DNA from: JACCZX01 sp963786295
GTDB lineage: Bacteria; Pseudomonadota; Gammaproteobacteria; Burkholderiales; Burkholderiaceae_F
Reading direction: 5' to 3'
Length of the DNA stretch: 64,000 nucleotides
Assembly (NCBI GenBank): GCA_963786295.1
Contig: CAWAYV010000027.1
Location: 124,001 to 188,000, forward strand
The position numbers and the translations under genes were made by a program. Positions within the stretch are counted from its first letter, which is position 1, and the number at the start of each line of letters is the position of its first letter. Under the pieces are notes generated by a model. That model had not been told where the DNA came from. It did no database searches and worked only from the letters and a program-made list of their open reading frames with translations. Shown here piece by piece: positions 1 through 9,316 of this stretch.

Positions 1-2
1 AG

Positions 3-290
3 ACCAGGAAGACGCGCGATCACCTGTCGCGCCATATGACCGACGGCAAGATCGACTTCGCACTTCTGAAGTACGACGCGGGTACGCAGTCGGCAGAATC
101 GAAGGCGGCAGGCGACGGCCCGTGTATTCATCACTTCGCCGTGGAAGTGGAAGACATCGAAAAAGCTACGCAGCAGATCAAGGACTATGGCGCAGACATC
201 GTCAGCGATCCCGGAGTGATTCCGGTCAAGTTCCGCGCACCGGGCGGAACGATTGCCGAACTGGTGCCGGTCGGTCGCTACCAGCGTTGA
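3..290 (+). CDS. VOC (glyoxalase) superfamily protein, C-terminal part
   Basis: The reading frame is open to the left edge, so the N-terminus lies outside the window. About 95 codons remain. The visible part has the histidine-bearing strand CIHHFAVEVEDI, the helix EKATQQIKDYGA and a final strand AELVPVG, which is the usual second half of a vicinal-oxygen-chelate module that binds a metal. Proteins of this type often sit beside tripartite tricarboxylate transporter operons, as here: tctB begins 36 bases downstream. The substrate cannot be told; lactoylglutathione lyase or methylmalonyl-CoA epimerase-like activity are the family possibilities. Confidence 0.75.
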   Translation, partial: TRKTRDHLSRHMTDGKIDFALLKYDAGTQSAESKAAGDGPCIHHFAVEVEDIEKATQQIKDYGADIVSDPGVIPVKFRAPGGTIAELVPVGRYQR

Positions 291-325
291 CAGTGCGACG
301 GAGCCGAGCGCACCGGTATCGCCCA

Positions 326-790
326 ATGAGCGCGTTTATCCGCAAGGGCGATTTCTGGTCCGGGCTGGTACTGGTCGCCCTCGGTGCCTACATCGTCAAA
401 GAAGCCTGGGGCTGGGAATACCTGACCGTCGATGGTCCCGGTCCCGGCTTCTTTCCGCTGTGGTACGGCGGCGCGATGATCGTGTTGTCGTTGCTGTTGG
501 TCGCCGGCGCGGTGTTGAAGTCCGATCCCGCTGCGCCGCAGAAGCACGTCAACTGGAGCGAATTGAGCCGCGTGCTGACGTGCTGGGCGGCATTCGTCGC
601 GTGCATCGCGTTGCTGAATGTGCTCGGGTTCGTCGTCTCCTTCGCGTTGATGACTTGGTTCATCATCGCGGTGCTGTTCCGCAAATCGCAACGCCTTGCG
701 ATTGGGCTCGCCGTCGGCGGTGCGTTGTCTTTTTACGCGCTGTTCTCGCTGGCTCTCGGCGTGGCATTGCCTGCGGGATTTTTGTTCTAG
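326..790 (+). CDS. tctB: Tripartite tricarboxylate transporter small membrane subunit, TctB family
   Basis: This 154-residue protein is predicted to have four membrane helices: one near residues 10-28 after a short KGDFWSG start, one around 50-70, and a closely spaced pair near 90-150. The length and the GPGPGFFPLWYG motif after the first helix are typical of TctB, the small membrane partner of TctA in solute uptake. The ATG at 326 was chosen because it directly precedes the conserved N-terminus; a longer frame upstream has no conserved content. The gene lies 10 bases before tctA and should be cotranscribed with it. Confidence 0.85.
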   Translation: MSAFIRKGDFWSGLVLVALGAYIVKEAWGWEYLTVDGPGPGFFPLWYGGAMIVLSLLLVAGAVLKSDPAAPQKHVNWSELSRVLTCWAAFVACIALLNVLGFVVSFALMTWFIIAVLFRKSQRLAIGLAVGGALSFYALFSLALGVALPAGFLF

Positions 791-800
791 CAGCGGCGGC

Positions 801-2309
801 ATGGATACTCTGAGCGGGCTGCTGCAAGGCTTTGATGTTGCGCTGGCCGGCACCAACCTTGCGATGTGCGTCGTCGGCGTGCTGCTGGGCACAGTGATCG
901 GTGTCCTCCCTGGGCTTGGCCCGCCGGCAACGATCGCGATGCTGTTGCCATTGACAATGAGACTCGAGCCCACCGGCGCGATGATCATGTTGGCCGGCAT
1001 CTACTACGGCGCGAAGTACGGTGGCTCGACCACATCGATACTTCTGAACGTGCCGGGCGAGTCCGCTTCGGTCGTCACGTGCCTCGATGGCTATCAAATG
1101 GCACGCAAGGGCCGCGCGGGTGCCGCGCTGGGCATCAGCGCGATCGCGTCGTTTATCGCCGGCACGCTTGGGGTTGTCGGGCTGATGCTGATAGCGCCAC
1201 CGCTCGCGCAGCTTTCGCTCGCGTTCAGTGCGCCGGAGTATTTTGCGCTGATGGTGCTCGGTCTTGCGATGGTCGTTCTGTTGTCGGGTGAATCGCTGAC
1301 CAAAGGGCTGCTGGCGATGCTCGTCGGCCTGTGGATCGCGACGATGGGGACCGACCTGTTTAGCGCGACCTCGCGCTTCACCTTCGGTCAGACGGCGCTG
1401 CTCGGGGGCATCGATTTCATCGTCGTTGCCATCGGTATCTTCGCGATCGGCGAAGTCCTGGCCAACATGGAGCCACAGGAGCCTGCCGGCATGCTGCCGG
1501 TGCCGAAGGGCTTGAAGAACCTGCTGCCGACCTGGCAAGACATGAAGGACTGCCGCTTCGCGTTCGTCAACGGCTCATTGGTCGGCTTCATCGTTGGGAT
1601 TCTTCCGGGTGCTGGTTCCACCATCGCCTCGTTCCTCAGCTACGGCATTGAGAAGGCAGTGTCCAAGCATCCGGAAAAGTTCGGTACCGGCGCAATCGAA
1701 GGAGTCGCGGCACCCGAGGGCGCAAACAACGCCGAAACGGCGGGCTCATTGGTTCCGCTACTTACGCTTGGAATACCCGGCAGTGGCACCACGGCCATAT
1801 TGCTCGCTGCGCTCGTGCTGTGGGGTTTCAAACCCGGTCCGCTGTTCATCTCGGAAACGCCTGCGCTTTTTTGGGGGCTGGTCGCGAGCATGTATATCGG
1901 CAATGTAATGTTGCTGATCCTGAATCTGCCGCTGGTGGCGGTATTCGCGCAGCTGCTGAAAGTTCCCGCTTACGCAATGTATCCGCTGATACTGGGCGTG
2001 GCGCTTGTCGGCGTGTACAGCGACTCTTCAAGCATGTTCAAACTCGGTCTGCTGGCGCTCTTCGGCCTGCTCGGTTATGCAATGCGCAAGCTGCACTATC
2101 CGGCCGCGCCCTTGGTGTTAGGCCTGGTGCTCGGTGATGCGATGGAAAGGGCTTTACGCCAGTCGCTGATGATGTCGCAGGGCGATATTTCGATATTGTT
2201 CAGGCCCATTCCGGCGGGACTGCTGCTAGTCGCCGCCGTGTTGCTGATCGTGCCGCTGTTCAAGAAGTTCAATGCGATGCGCGTGCAGGTACTCGACCAG
2301 AAGGCTTGA
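801..2309 (+). CDS. tctA: Tripartite tricarboxylate transporter large permease, TctA family
   Basis: This 502-residue, very hydrophobic protein has about twelve membrane segments. The paired glycine-proline motifs of TctA are clear: GVLPGLGPPATIAMLLPLT near residue 35 and PEGANNAETAGSLVPL with LGIPGSGTTA near residues 315-345, the inverted halves that form the transport path. With TctB it makes the sodium or proton coupled inner-membrane channel fed by a periplasmic Bug receptor. The start at 801 follows the tctB stop by ten bases. The order tctB-tctA-tctC is a standard arrangement. The solute is not evident from sequence; the neighbours suggest a carboxylate. Confidence 0.93.
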   Translation: MDTLSGLLQGFDVALAGTNLAMCVVGVLLGTVIGVLPGLGPPATIAMLLPLTMRLEPTGAMIMLAGIYYGAKYGGSTTSILLNVPGESASVVTCLDGYQMARKGRAGAALGISAIASFIAGTLGVVGLMLIAPPLAQLSLAFSAPEYFALMVLGLAMVVLLSGESLTKGLLAMLVGLWIATMGTDLFSATSRFTFGQTALLGGIDFIVVAIGIFAIGEVLANMEPQEPAGMLPVPKGLKNLLPTWQDMKDCRFAFVNGSLVGFIVGILPGAGSTIASFLSYGIEKAVSKHPEKFGTGAIEGVAAPEGANNAETAGSLVPLLTLGIPGSGTTAILLAALVLWGFKPGPLFISETPALFWGLVASMYIGNVMLLILNLPLVAVFAQLLKVPAYAMYPLILGVALVGVYSDSSSMFKLGLLALFGLLGYAMRKLHYPAAPLVLGLVLGDAMERALRQSLMMSQGDISILFRPIPAGLLLVAAVLLIVPLFKKFNAMRVQVLDQKA

Positions 2310-2337
2310 TAATGAATCAACAAACAGGAGACAACTG

Positions 2338-3318
2338 ATGACCTACGCTCAAATGATCCGCGCGGTCGCGGTATCGACGGCTTTGCTGTGCGTTGGCGGC
2401 AATGTGCACGCTCAATGGAAACCCACCAAGACGGTCGACATGATCGTGCACACCGGGCCGGGTGGCGGCAGCGACCTGCTAGCGCGCGCGATCGCAACGA
2501 TGATGGAGAAGGAAAAGCTGCTGCCGGTTCGCATGCAGGTGCTGAACCGGGCGGGCGGTAACGGTGCAGTCGCCGCAGCGGCGATCGCCGAACGCAAGGA
2601 TGATCCGCACACGATCGGCCTCGTGACCAGCGTGTGGATCGCGGGCCCATTGACGTCCAGCGAAGCGAAGGTCACCTTGCATGACTTGAAACCGGTCGCG
2701 GGCCTGCTGCTCGACCCTGCCGTATTCGCGGTGCGCGCCGATTCACCGTACAAGACCTTGCGCGACTTCATCGAAGCGGCGAAAGCGCAGCCGGGACAAT
2801 TGAAACAATCCGGCGGTTCGGTCACTTCACGCGACAACATCATTCGCCAGAGCTTGCAGGCCGCCACCGGCGCCCGCTGGGCATTCGTCTCCTTTCCAGG
2901 AGGCGGTGAGCGCCTGGCTGCATTGCTCGGCGGTCATGTGGACATCATGGTGATCGAGCCGCAGGAAGCCGGTGAGCAGGTGCGCGCGGGAAAGATGCGT
3001 GTCTTGGCGCAGTTGAGCGACCGTCCACTGCCCGGCTATCCCGGCGTCCCCACGCTTAAGGAAGCCGGCTACGACGTGAAGGCGACGCCGCAGATCCGTG
3101 CAGTAGTCGCGCCTCCTGGAGTGTCCAACGAGGTCGTCGCATACTGGGAAGATCTATTCGCCAAGTTGCGCGCGACGCCTTCGTGGAAAAAGTATGTCGA
3201 GGACAATCAGCTCGAGGATCACTTCACCAACAGCGCCGATCTTTCGAAGATGATCAAGCAGATTGAGGACGAGCTGCGCACGCAGTATCAGGCGGCGGGA
3301 ATCAAGCTCGTACGCTGA
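2338..3318 (+). CDS. Bug-family (TctC) periplasmic solute-binding receptor
   Basis: The 326-residue product begins with a Sec signal peptide ending at VHA-QW near residue 24. It has the Bug-family hallmarks: VDMIVHTGPGGGSDLLAR in the first ligand loop, NRAGGNGAVAAAAIA next, and LPGYPGVPTLKEAGYDV near the C-terminal lobe. Bug receptors bind carboxylates such as citrate, glutamate or phthalate in the periplasm and deliver them to TctAB. A good ribosome-binding site (AGGAG) precedes the ATG at 2338. It closes the tctB-tctA-tctC group, so it is probably the cognate receptor of that permease. Confidence 0.9.
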   Translation: MTYAQMIRAVAVSTALLCVGGNVHAQWKPTKTVDMIVHTGPGGGSDLLARAIATMMEKEKLLPVRMQVLNRAGGNGAVAAAAIAERKDDPHTIGLVTSVWIAGPLTSSEAKVTLHDLKPVAGLLLDPAVFAVRADSPYKTLRDFIEAAKAQPGQLKQSGGSVTSRDNIIRQSLQAATGARWAFVSFPGGGERLAALLGGHVDIMVIEPQEAGEQVRAGKMRVLAQLSDRPLPGYPGVPTLKEAGYDVKATPQIRAVVAPPGVSNEVVAYWEDLFAKLRATPSWKKYVEDNQLEDHFTNSADLSKMIKQIEDELRTQYQAAGIKLVR

Positions 3319-3327
3319 GCGTCCATC

Positions 3328-4722
3328 GTGTCGCGCGGCAGGCGAGTGGAAGAGTCCGTTTCTGAACGACTCGCACGCGCCATCTTGAATGCGAACCCCG
3401 AGAGCGCAGCGGGGACGCGCGAGATCGGCACGAAGTTGGTTCTGGACATCACGGGTCTGTGTATCGCTGCACGCAATCAACCGTACGTCGACGCCGCGTT
3501 ATCGTCGATTGACCAGAACGGGCCGTGCACGGTGATCGGCCATGCGCACCGGTTTGGCGTCGAAGGCGCGTCGTTCGTCAACGGAACCGCAGCGCACGGT
3601 GAAGACTTCGACGACACTTTCGAGGGCGGGCCCGTTCACGCGGGAGCGGTGATCGTTCCCGCTGTCGTCGCGGCATGCGAGAGGCATCGGCTGTCGGGCG
3701 CCGATCTGCTGCGCGGGCTGGCGATCGGCGTGGAGGTCACGTGCCGCTTGTGCCGGGTCGCACCCACCCGTATTCACAAAGCAGGCTTTCATCCGACTGC
3801 AATCCTTGGCGCGATCGGATCGGTTGCAGGCATCGGCGCAGCGATGCGTTTGCCGCAGAAGCAACTGGTCAACGCGTTCGGCATCGCAGGCAGCCTGGCG
3901 TCGGGGATCATCGAATATCTGGCAGACGGCTCGTGGACCAAGCGCATGCATCCGGGTTGGGCTGCGCAATCGGGCTACCGTGCGATTCGCCTGGCGCTGG
4001 GCGGCTTCGAAGGGCCTCGCACGATGTTCGAGGGAAAGCACGGCCTGTTTCACGGCTTCGCCAACACCGAGGGTGGAGATTTTGAGGCGATGCTGGAGTC
4101 TTTTGGAACGCAGTGGATCTGGCAATCGATTGCCTTCAAGCCGTATGCGTGCGGAACAATGGCGCACCCATACATCGATTGCGCGCGTGAATTTCGCAAG
4201 AAAGGAATCGATGCGAGCCGGATCGAGCGCATCGAGTGTGAAACAGCGGAAGGTATCGTGCATCGGCTATGGGAGCCGATCGACCTGAAGCAATCGCCTC
4301 CCAACGGTTACGCCGCAAAGTTCAGCGTTCCGTATGCGATCGCGGTCGGTATCGTCAGAGACGGCGCCGGTCTTGCGGAATTCGACGACAGCGTGGTCAA
4401 CGACGCGGCAGTCATCCGCCTGGCGAAAAAAGTGAACTACATCGTCGATCCGGCTAATCCGTATCCCGATCGGTTCACCGGTCATGTCCGCGTGGCGCTG
4501 ACCAATGGCGAGATCCATGAGCATCGACAGGACTTCTTCAGGGGCGGAGTGGATCATCCATTGAGCGACGCGGATCTCGAGCGGAAATTCTTCGCAAATT
4601 GCGCCTATGGGGGCCTAAAGAACGCAGGCGCGCAGCGCTTGGCGAAAAAGGTCACGGAGTTGTTCGATATGCCGGAGTTGAGCTTCGGCGGATCGTTACC
4701 AGACGACGAGGCACGGCAATGA
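3328..4722 (+). CDS. MmgE/PrpD family protein
   Basis: This 464-residue protein matches the MmgE/PrpD fold, whose members include 2-methylcitrate dehydratase and cis-aconitate or itaconate decarboxylase. Visible landmarks are HGEDFDDTFEGGPVHAG near residue 90, HKAGFHPTAILGAIGS near 150 and KPYACGTMAHPYIDCA near 270. The GTG start is only nine bases after the Bug gene, and the end overlaps the SDR gene in an ATGA, so it belongs to the uptake operon. The family catalyses dehydration or decarboxylation of small polycarboxylates; which one applies here cannot be decided, and propionate genes prpB or prpC are absent nearby. Confidence 0.85.
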   Translation: MSRGRRVEESVSERLARAILNANPESAAGTREIGTKLVLDITGLCIAARNQPYVDAALSSIDQNGPCTVIGHAHRFGVEGASFVNGTAAHGEDFDDTFEGGPVHAGAVIVPAVVAACERHRLSGADLLRGLAIGVEVTCRLCRVAPTRIHKAGFHPTAILGAIGSVAGIGAAMRLPQKQLVNAFGIAGSLASGIIEYLADGSWTKRMHPGWAAQSGYRAIRLALGGFEGPRTMFEGKHGLFHGFANTEGGDFEAMLESFGTQWIWQSIAFKPYACGTMAHPYIDCAREFRKKGIDASRIERIECETAEGIVHRLWEPIDLKQSPPNGYAAKFSVPYAIAVGIVRDGAGLAEFDDSVVNDAAVIRLAKKVNYIVDPANPYPDRFTGHVRVALTNGEIHEHRQDFFRGGVDHPLSDADLERKFFANCAYGGLKNAGAQRLAKKVTELFDMPELSFGGSLPDDEARQ

Positions 4723-5480
4723 GCAAGGAGCCTCTTGCTGCAAGAGTCGCGTTAGTGACTGGAGCGGGCCGCAACATCGGCCGTGAGATCGCGTTGAGCT
4801 TGGCGGCCTCCGGCACCGCCGTAGTTGTCAATGTGCGCTCTTCCGTGGAAGAGGGCCAATCGGTGGTGGACGAGATCACTGAACGCGACGGGCGCGCGTT
4901 GCTCTGCGTCGCCGATGTGGCCGATCAGAACGCCGTGCTTCAGATGGTCGCCGAAATCGAAGCGCAATGGGGCCGACTCGATGTTCTCGTGAACAACGCA
5001 GCGGTGCGGCGCGAGACGAAGCTCGACGACATCTCAGCTGCTGATTGGCATCGCACGCTGGCGATCATTTTGGACGGCGCTTTCTTTTGCACACAGGCCG
5101 CACTGCGGTTGCTAAGAAAGTCCGAGCGGCCAACCATCGTCAACATCGGCGGCATGACCGGTCATACCGGCGCGGCGAACAGACTGCACGTGGTCACTGC
5201 AAAGGCCGGCTTGGCGGGCATGACGCGCGCGCTCGCGCACGAACTGGCGCCGGACGGAATTACGGTCAACTGTGTTGCTCCCGGAATGATCGACACCGTG
5301 CGTCACGCCGCCAGTTCTGCCGCGAACCCGGATCATCGACGCCGACACCACACGCTGCTCGCAAGGCATGGCACTGCCGGGGAAGTCGCGCAAACAGTAG
5401 CCTGGCTCGCCGGCGACGGTGCCAGGTTTGTCACGGGTCAGGTGATCCACGTCAATGGAGGTGCCTACTTGGGAGGCTAG
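4719..5480 (+). CDS. Short-chain dehydrogenase/reductase-like protein lacking the catalytic Ser and Tyr
   Basis: The 253-residue protein has the Rossmann nucleotide site TGAGRNIGREIA near residue 15, the NNAA motif (VLVNNAAV) near 90 and a C-terminal VTGQVIHVNGGAY, all classical SDR features. At the catalytic centre, however, the usual NISS is NIGG and the YxxxK motif reads V-V-T-A-K, so the catalytic serine and tyrosine are replaced while the lysine stays. It overlaps the PrpD-like gene by four bases. It may still bind NAD(P), but ordinary ketoreductase chemistry is doubtful. Start chosen at the ATG of the overlap. Confidence 0.85.
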   Translation: MSKEPLAARVALVTGAGRNIGREIALSLAASGTAVVVNVRSSVEEGQSVVDEITERDGRALLCVADVADQNAVLQMVAEIEAQWGRLDVLVNNAAVRRETKLDDISAADWHRTLAIILDGAFFCTQAALRLLRKSERPTIVNIGGMTGHTGAANRLHVVTAKAGLAGMTRALAHELAPDGITVNCVAPGMIDTVRHAASSAANPDHRRRHHTLLARHGTAGEVAQTVAWLAGDGARFVTGQVIHVNGGAYLGG

Positions 5481-5563
5481 AGGCCGACGTGTCCTCAAAA
5501 TTAATTCCGATCAGCGCAAGCAGGGCATCGCATCACAGCCATGGAGGCGACGCGGAGCGGCTT

Positions 5564-6211
5564 TCAGGCGACGCCGGTTCCTCTTGCTGGCATCGTTTCA
5601 TCTGCGGTCGGCACCGTGGCCGCGAACTCCGGCAATGCTTGGCATGCGGCCGATAGTGTTTCGAGCGCCGGATAGCGGCCCGCAGGAAAAGCATCGGCCA
5701 CGCGAAGCTCGAGGTATCCAAGCATCACTCCCACAGTAATGTCGGGTTGCATCAGTCGCGCGCCGAGGTACCACGGAGTTAGAGGCAATGCATCGAGCGC
5801 TGCCAGCGCGCTCGCAAGCTGAGTCAGGCAGCGGCCGATCCAGGGCATGTAGATCGTCTCCTGAGGGCGCAGCATGCGCTCGTAGGCGACGGCGCCTGCC
5901 TTGTCGATCGCACCGGTGGCGAGCGCGACGATTCGCAGTGCCTTCCGGCGTGACGCACCTCGCGCCGGAAGGAGCGAGCGGTCCGGACCGATGATCTCGT
6001 CGATGTGGTCGAGGATGGCACCTGAATCGATCAGCACCTCGCCGTCGTCGAGCACCAGCGACGGAATCCGGCCGAGCGGGTTGATGCGCCGCATCTCATC
6101 GGCATCGGCGAACACAGAGCGGGTGTCACGCGTGAATTGCAGGCCCGCCAGCTTTAACGAAATTGCTACCCGGCGGACGTAAGGACTGTCGTACTGACCG
6201 ACCAAGATCAT
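5564..6211 (-). CDS. Glutathione S-transferase family protein
   Basis: The 215-residue protein has an N-terminal thioredoxin-like domain (DSPYVRRVAISLKLAGL, then NPLGRIPSLVLDDG and the glutathione-binding pair DSGAILDHID) and an all-helical C-terminal domain containing MQPDITVGVMLGY. The order and length match soluble GSTs. A Ser at residue 9, in the loop after the first strand, is the likely thiolate-stabilising residue. It faces the SDR gene in convergent orientation and lies downstream of the acyl-CoA ligase on the same strand. Its substrate is unknown; isomerase or detoxification roles in aromatic-acid pathways are possible. Confidence 0.85.
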   Translation of the reverse strand: MILVGQYDSPYVRRVAISLKLAGLQFTRDTRSVFADADEMRRINPLGRIPSLVLDDGEVLIDSGAILDHIDEIIGPDRSLLPARGASRRKALRIVALATGAIDKAGAVAYERMLRPQETIYMPWIGRCLTQLASALAALDALPLTPWYLGARLMQPDITVGVMLGYLELRVADAFPAGRYPALETLSAACQALPEFAATVPTADETMPARGTGVA

Positions 6212-6304
6212 GGCGCGCTCCCGAAGATGGGGTACAGCGAAGCGACGAGCAGCGCCATCACGATGTTGAAGACGCGCTCAGCATTTCGTTCATTAGGATG
6301 GTTG

Positions 6305-7955
6305 TCAGGGGGTGGCCAGTTCGCGCAAACGGAAGCGCTGCAGCTTGCCGGTCTCGGTGCGCGGTAAGGAGTCGACAAACTCGATCGTGCGCGGATATTT
6401 GTACGGTGCGATGGTCTGCTTGACGAACGCCTGTAGCTCCGCGCATAGGTCTGAGCTTCGAACGTGACCGGACTTCAGCACCACATAGGCGGTGACAAGT
6501 TGACCGCGTTCATCGTCCGGCACGCCGATGACGCCGCATTCGGCAACGGCCGGATGCAGTAACAGTGCACTTTCGACTTCAGTCCCGGCGACGTTGTAAC
6601 CCGACGTCACGATCATGTCGTCCGAGCGCGCCTGATAACGGAAGTAGCCTTCTTCGTCCTGCACGAACGTGTCACCGGTCAAATTCCACCCGCTGCGCAC
6701 GTAGTTGCGCTGGCGATCGTCGTCGAGATAGCGGCAGCCGCTCGGGCCTTTTACCGCAAGCTTGCCAACGGTGCCGCGCGGCACTTCATGCATCGCATCG
6801 TCAACGACGATCGCGCGATAGCCGGGTATGGCTTTGCCGATGGCGCCCGTCCGAACATCCGCGCCGGCGGCGGCGATGAAGATATGGATCATCTCGGTGG
6901 CACCGATGCCGTCGATCATCTCGATGCCGGTTGCTTGCTTCCATAATTGGCGCGTCGCATCCGGTAGCGCTTCGCCGGCCGATACCGTTTTCTTCAGGCT
7001 GCGGACATCGAACGTGCACGCCGGATCGGCAAGCAGCAATGCCATTTGCCGGTACATCGTCGGCGCGGTGAAACAGATCGTCGCGCGCGTGGCTTCAATC
7101 GTCGATAACAGCGTTTCAGGCGTCAGCTTCTCCATCAGCACGGTGGATGCACCAAAGCGCAGCGGCATCGCAAGCAGTCCGCCCAGCCCGAACGTGAATG
7201 CCAACGGCGGCGTGCCGCAGAAAATGTCGTCGCGTGTCGGCTTCAGCACATGCGTGGTGAAAGCATCGGACATCACCAGAATGTCGCGATGAAAGTGCAC
7301 CGTGCCCTTCGGTTGACCGGTCGTGCCCGATGTGAATGCGATCAGGCAGATGTCGTCGCGGTGACTCGGGTGCGCGGCAAAGTGAGCTGGCTTGCGCGCG
7401 GCGCGTGCTTCGAGCGCGTCCGGCGCGGCGTCGTTGAAGTAAACGACGGTTTTCAAATCGGGTGCGTAGTGTTCGGAGGCGGGGTCGATCGTAACGGCAA
7501 GCTCCCGCTTCAGGCGAACGTCGCATAGCGCAGCGGTCACTCTGGCTTTGTCGATCATCTGCTTGAGCTCGCGCGCTCGCAGCAGCGGCATCGTGCCCAC
7601 TGCGATCAAGCCGGCTTTGACGACCGCGAGCCAGCACGCGGCCAGCATCGGCGTGTTCGGTGCACGCAGCAGTACGCGATTGCCTGGAACCAGTTGCAGG
7701 TCCTCGGTCAGCACTCTGGCGATGCGATTGACTTGTGCATGCAACTGCGCGTACGTGCACGACACTGGGCGCCCGTCGATCAGGGTCGTGATCGCCGGGT
7801 TCGTCGCCACTTCCCGCTTCGACGTGCCGATCGAGCAATTCGGTAACGCAATTCACTTGCGGCGGATACCGATACTCGGGCCGATCGAACAAAAACTCAG
7901 GCCACTCGTCCTTTGGTGGCAGGTGATCGCGTGCGAATGTGTCGACGGTTCTCAT
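6305..7955 (-). CDS. AMP-forming acyl/aryl-CoA ligase (aminobenzoate/benzoate-CoA ligase type), frame broken once
   Basis: The protein activates a carboxylic acid by adenylation and transfers it to CoA. The adenylate loop is TSGTTGQPKGTVHFHRD, the hinge region has GWNLTGDTF, and the C-terminal lysine lies in PRTETGKLQRF. The N-terminus VDTFARDHLPP with WPEFLFD is typical of 2-aminobenzoate-CoA and benzoate-CoA ligases. The N-terminal 48 codons are in a different frame from the rest: one extra base in the GGG at 7797-7799 (plus strand) explains it, because removing it gives GSGDEPAITTLIDG. Either a sequencing insertion or a recent frameshift. About 550 residues when repaired. Confidence 0.85.
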
Positions 7956-7984
7956 GCGTTCTGCGGTGTTGATGCCGAAGCACG

Positions 7985-8257
7985 TAGGGCCTGTTCCGAC
8001 TGAGAACGTGAGATGCGTTGGGCCGCAATGCGGATGGATGCGCGAAGAGTAGCGCGGCGAATGGTGGGTCCATTCGGCGTGCTGCTCGCCAAAGCAGACG
8101 CCGCATTTCGGCCCAACCCGGAGGGAAAGACGGATTGCGGGCGCATTGCGTCGTTGCCGCTTCGCTTATTGGTCTGCACCAACGGCGCTCGCGGCGCCTA
8201 GCACTGCACCCGCAATCCGTCTTTCGCACTCACGTTGTCAGTCGGAACAGGCCCTTA
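7985..8257. repeat. Inverted-repeat-bounded element with two internal hairpins (element D)
   Basis: The outer arms 7985-8012 and 8229-8257 are inverted copies of about 28 bases with one mismatch and one gap. Inside lie two side-by-side stems: 8017-8033 with 8101-8117 (17 bases, one mismatch) and 8126-8141 with 8209-8224 (16 bases, perfect). The single strand could therefore fold as a three-way junction. The right arm contains the stop codon of the Bug gene at 8255-8257. No open frame of note or transposase is inside. The element fills the space between two genes of the same strand. Confidence 0.8.
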
Positions 8258-9248
8258 GTCCACCTTCGCGTTCGAAATCTTGACGACCTTGGTCCACTTG
8301 TCGGTCTCGGCACGAATGAAGGCCGCAAACTGATCCGGTGTGCTACCGCTGGGCTGTGCGCCTTGTGCGACAAAACGCTCGCGTACTTCCGGCATCGCGA
8401 GCGCCTTCGCAACGTCGGCTTGTATCTTGTCGACAATGGTGCGCGACGTGCCGGCCGGCGCAAACAGACCGAACCACGAACTGGCGTCGAACCCGTTCAG
8501 TTTCGCAGCTTCTTCAATCGTCGGAACATTCGGCAGCGCAGGTGAACGCGCGCGCGATGTCACTGCCAGCGCCTTTAGCTTGCCGGCCTTGATGTGCGGC
8601 AGCGCTGACGGCAGGTTGTCGAACATCACGATCGGTGTTGCCCGCCAGCAAGTCGCTGACCGCAGGTGCGGAGCCGCGATACGGCAGGTGCACCATGTAC
8701 GTCCCAGTCATCGTCTTGAACAGTTCGCCGGTCAGATGGATCGACGTGCCGTTACCGCTGGATGCCATGTTCAGCTTGCCGGGGTTTGCCTTCGCGTACG
8801 CGATGAATTCGCTGACGCTGTTTACCGGAACCTTCGGATGGACGACCATCACGTTCGGTACGCCCGCAGCTAACGTGATCGGAACGAAGTCCTTGACCGG
8901 ATCGAACGGCATCTTGTTGCCGGTTTGCGCAAACAGCGGAGCGTTGATCGCATGCGTGCCGACCGTGCCCATCAGCAGCGTATAGCCATCGTTCGGGCTT
9001 TTGGCGACTGCTTCCGCCCCGACGTTGCCGCCTGCGCCGGCGCGGTTTTCGATAATCACCGGCTGGCCCCACATCTTCTGCAGCTCGACGCCGAGCGAGC
9101 GCGCCACGATATCCGTCGTACCTCCCGGTGGGAACGGCACGATGATGCGTACGGGCTTCGAAGGCCAGCTCTGCGCATGCGCCGTTGAAAAACCGACGGA
9201 CGCCACTATCGCCATCGCCAACAGACGGAACATCAAGACACGACGCAT
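8255..9248 (-). CDS. Bug-family (TctC) periplasmic solute-binding receptor, frame broken once
   Basis: The signal peptide ends at AHA-QSWPSKP, followed by VRIIVPFPPGGTTDIVAR and IIENRAGAGGNVGAEAVA, the standard Bug-family N-lobe. The frame changes near 8630: upstream reads LLAGNTDR, downstream reads VMFDNLPSALPHIKAGKL. Dropping one G at 8630 on the plus strand restores LLAGNTDVMFDNLPS. The start at 9248 has an AAGGAG five bases upstream; a second ATG at 9251 is closer than usual. It lies upstream of the acyl-CoA ligase on the same strand and could bring in that enzyme's acid substrate. Confidence 0.85.
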
Positions 9249-9316
9249 CATCACTCCTTGGAGGTTATGGCCGAAGTCTGCCTTCGCGCAGATCGTTCGT
9301 CTATGCTGGCCGCAGC

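Noticed and set aside
6212..6304. A hydrophobic reading frame ending over the GST start codon (reads VFNIVMALLVASLYPIFG)
   Set aside because: No start codon lies between the CoA ligase stop and the frame; it is too short and has no partner to support it.
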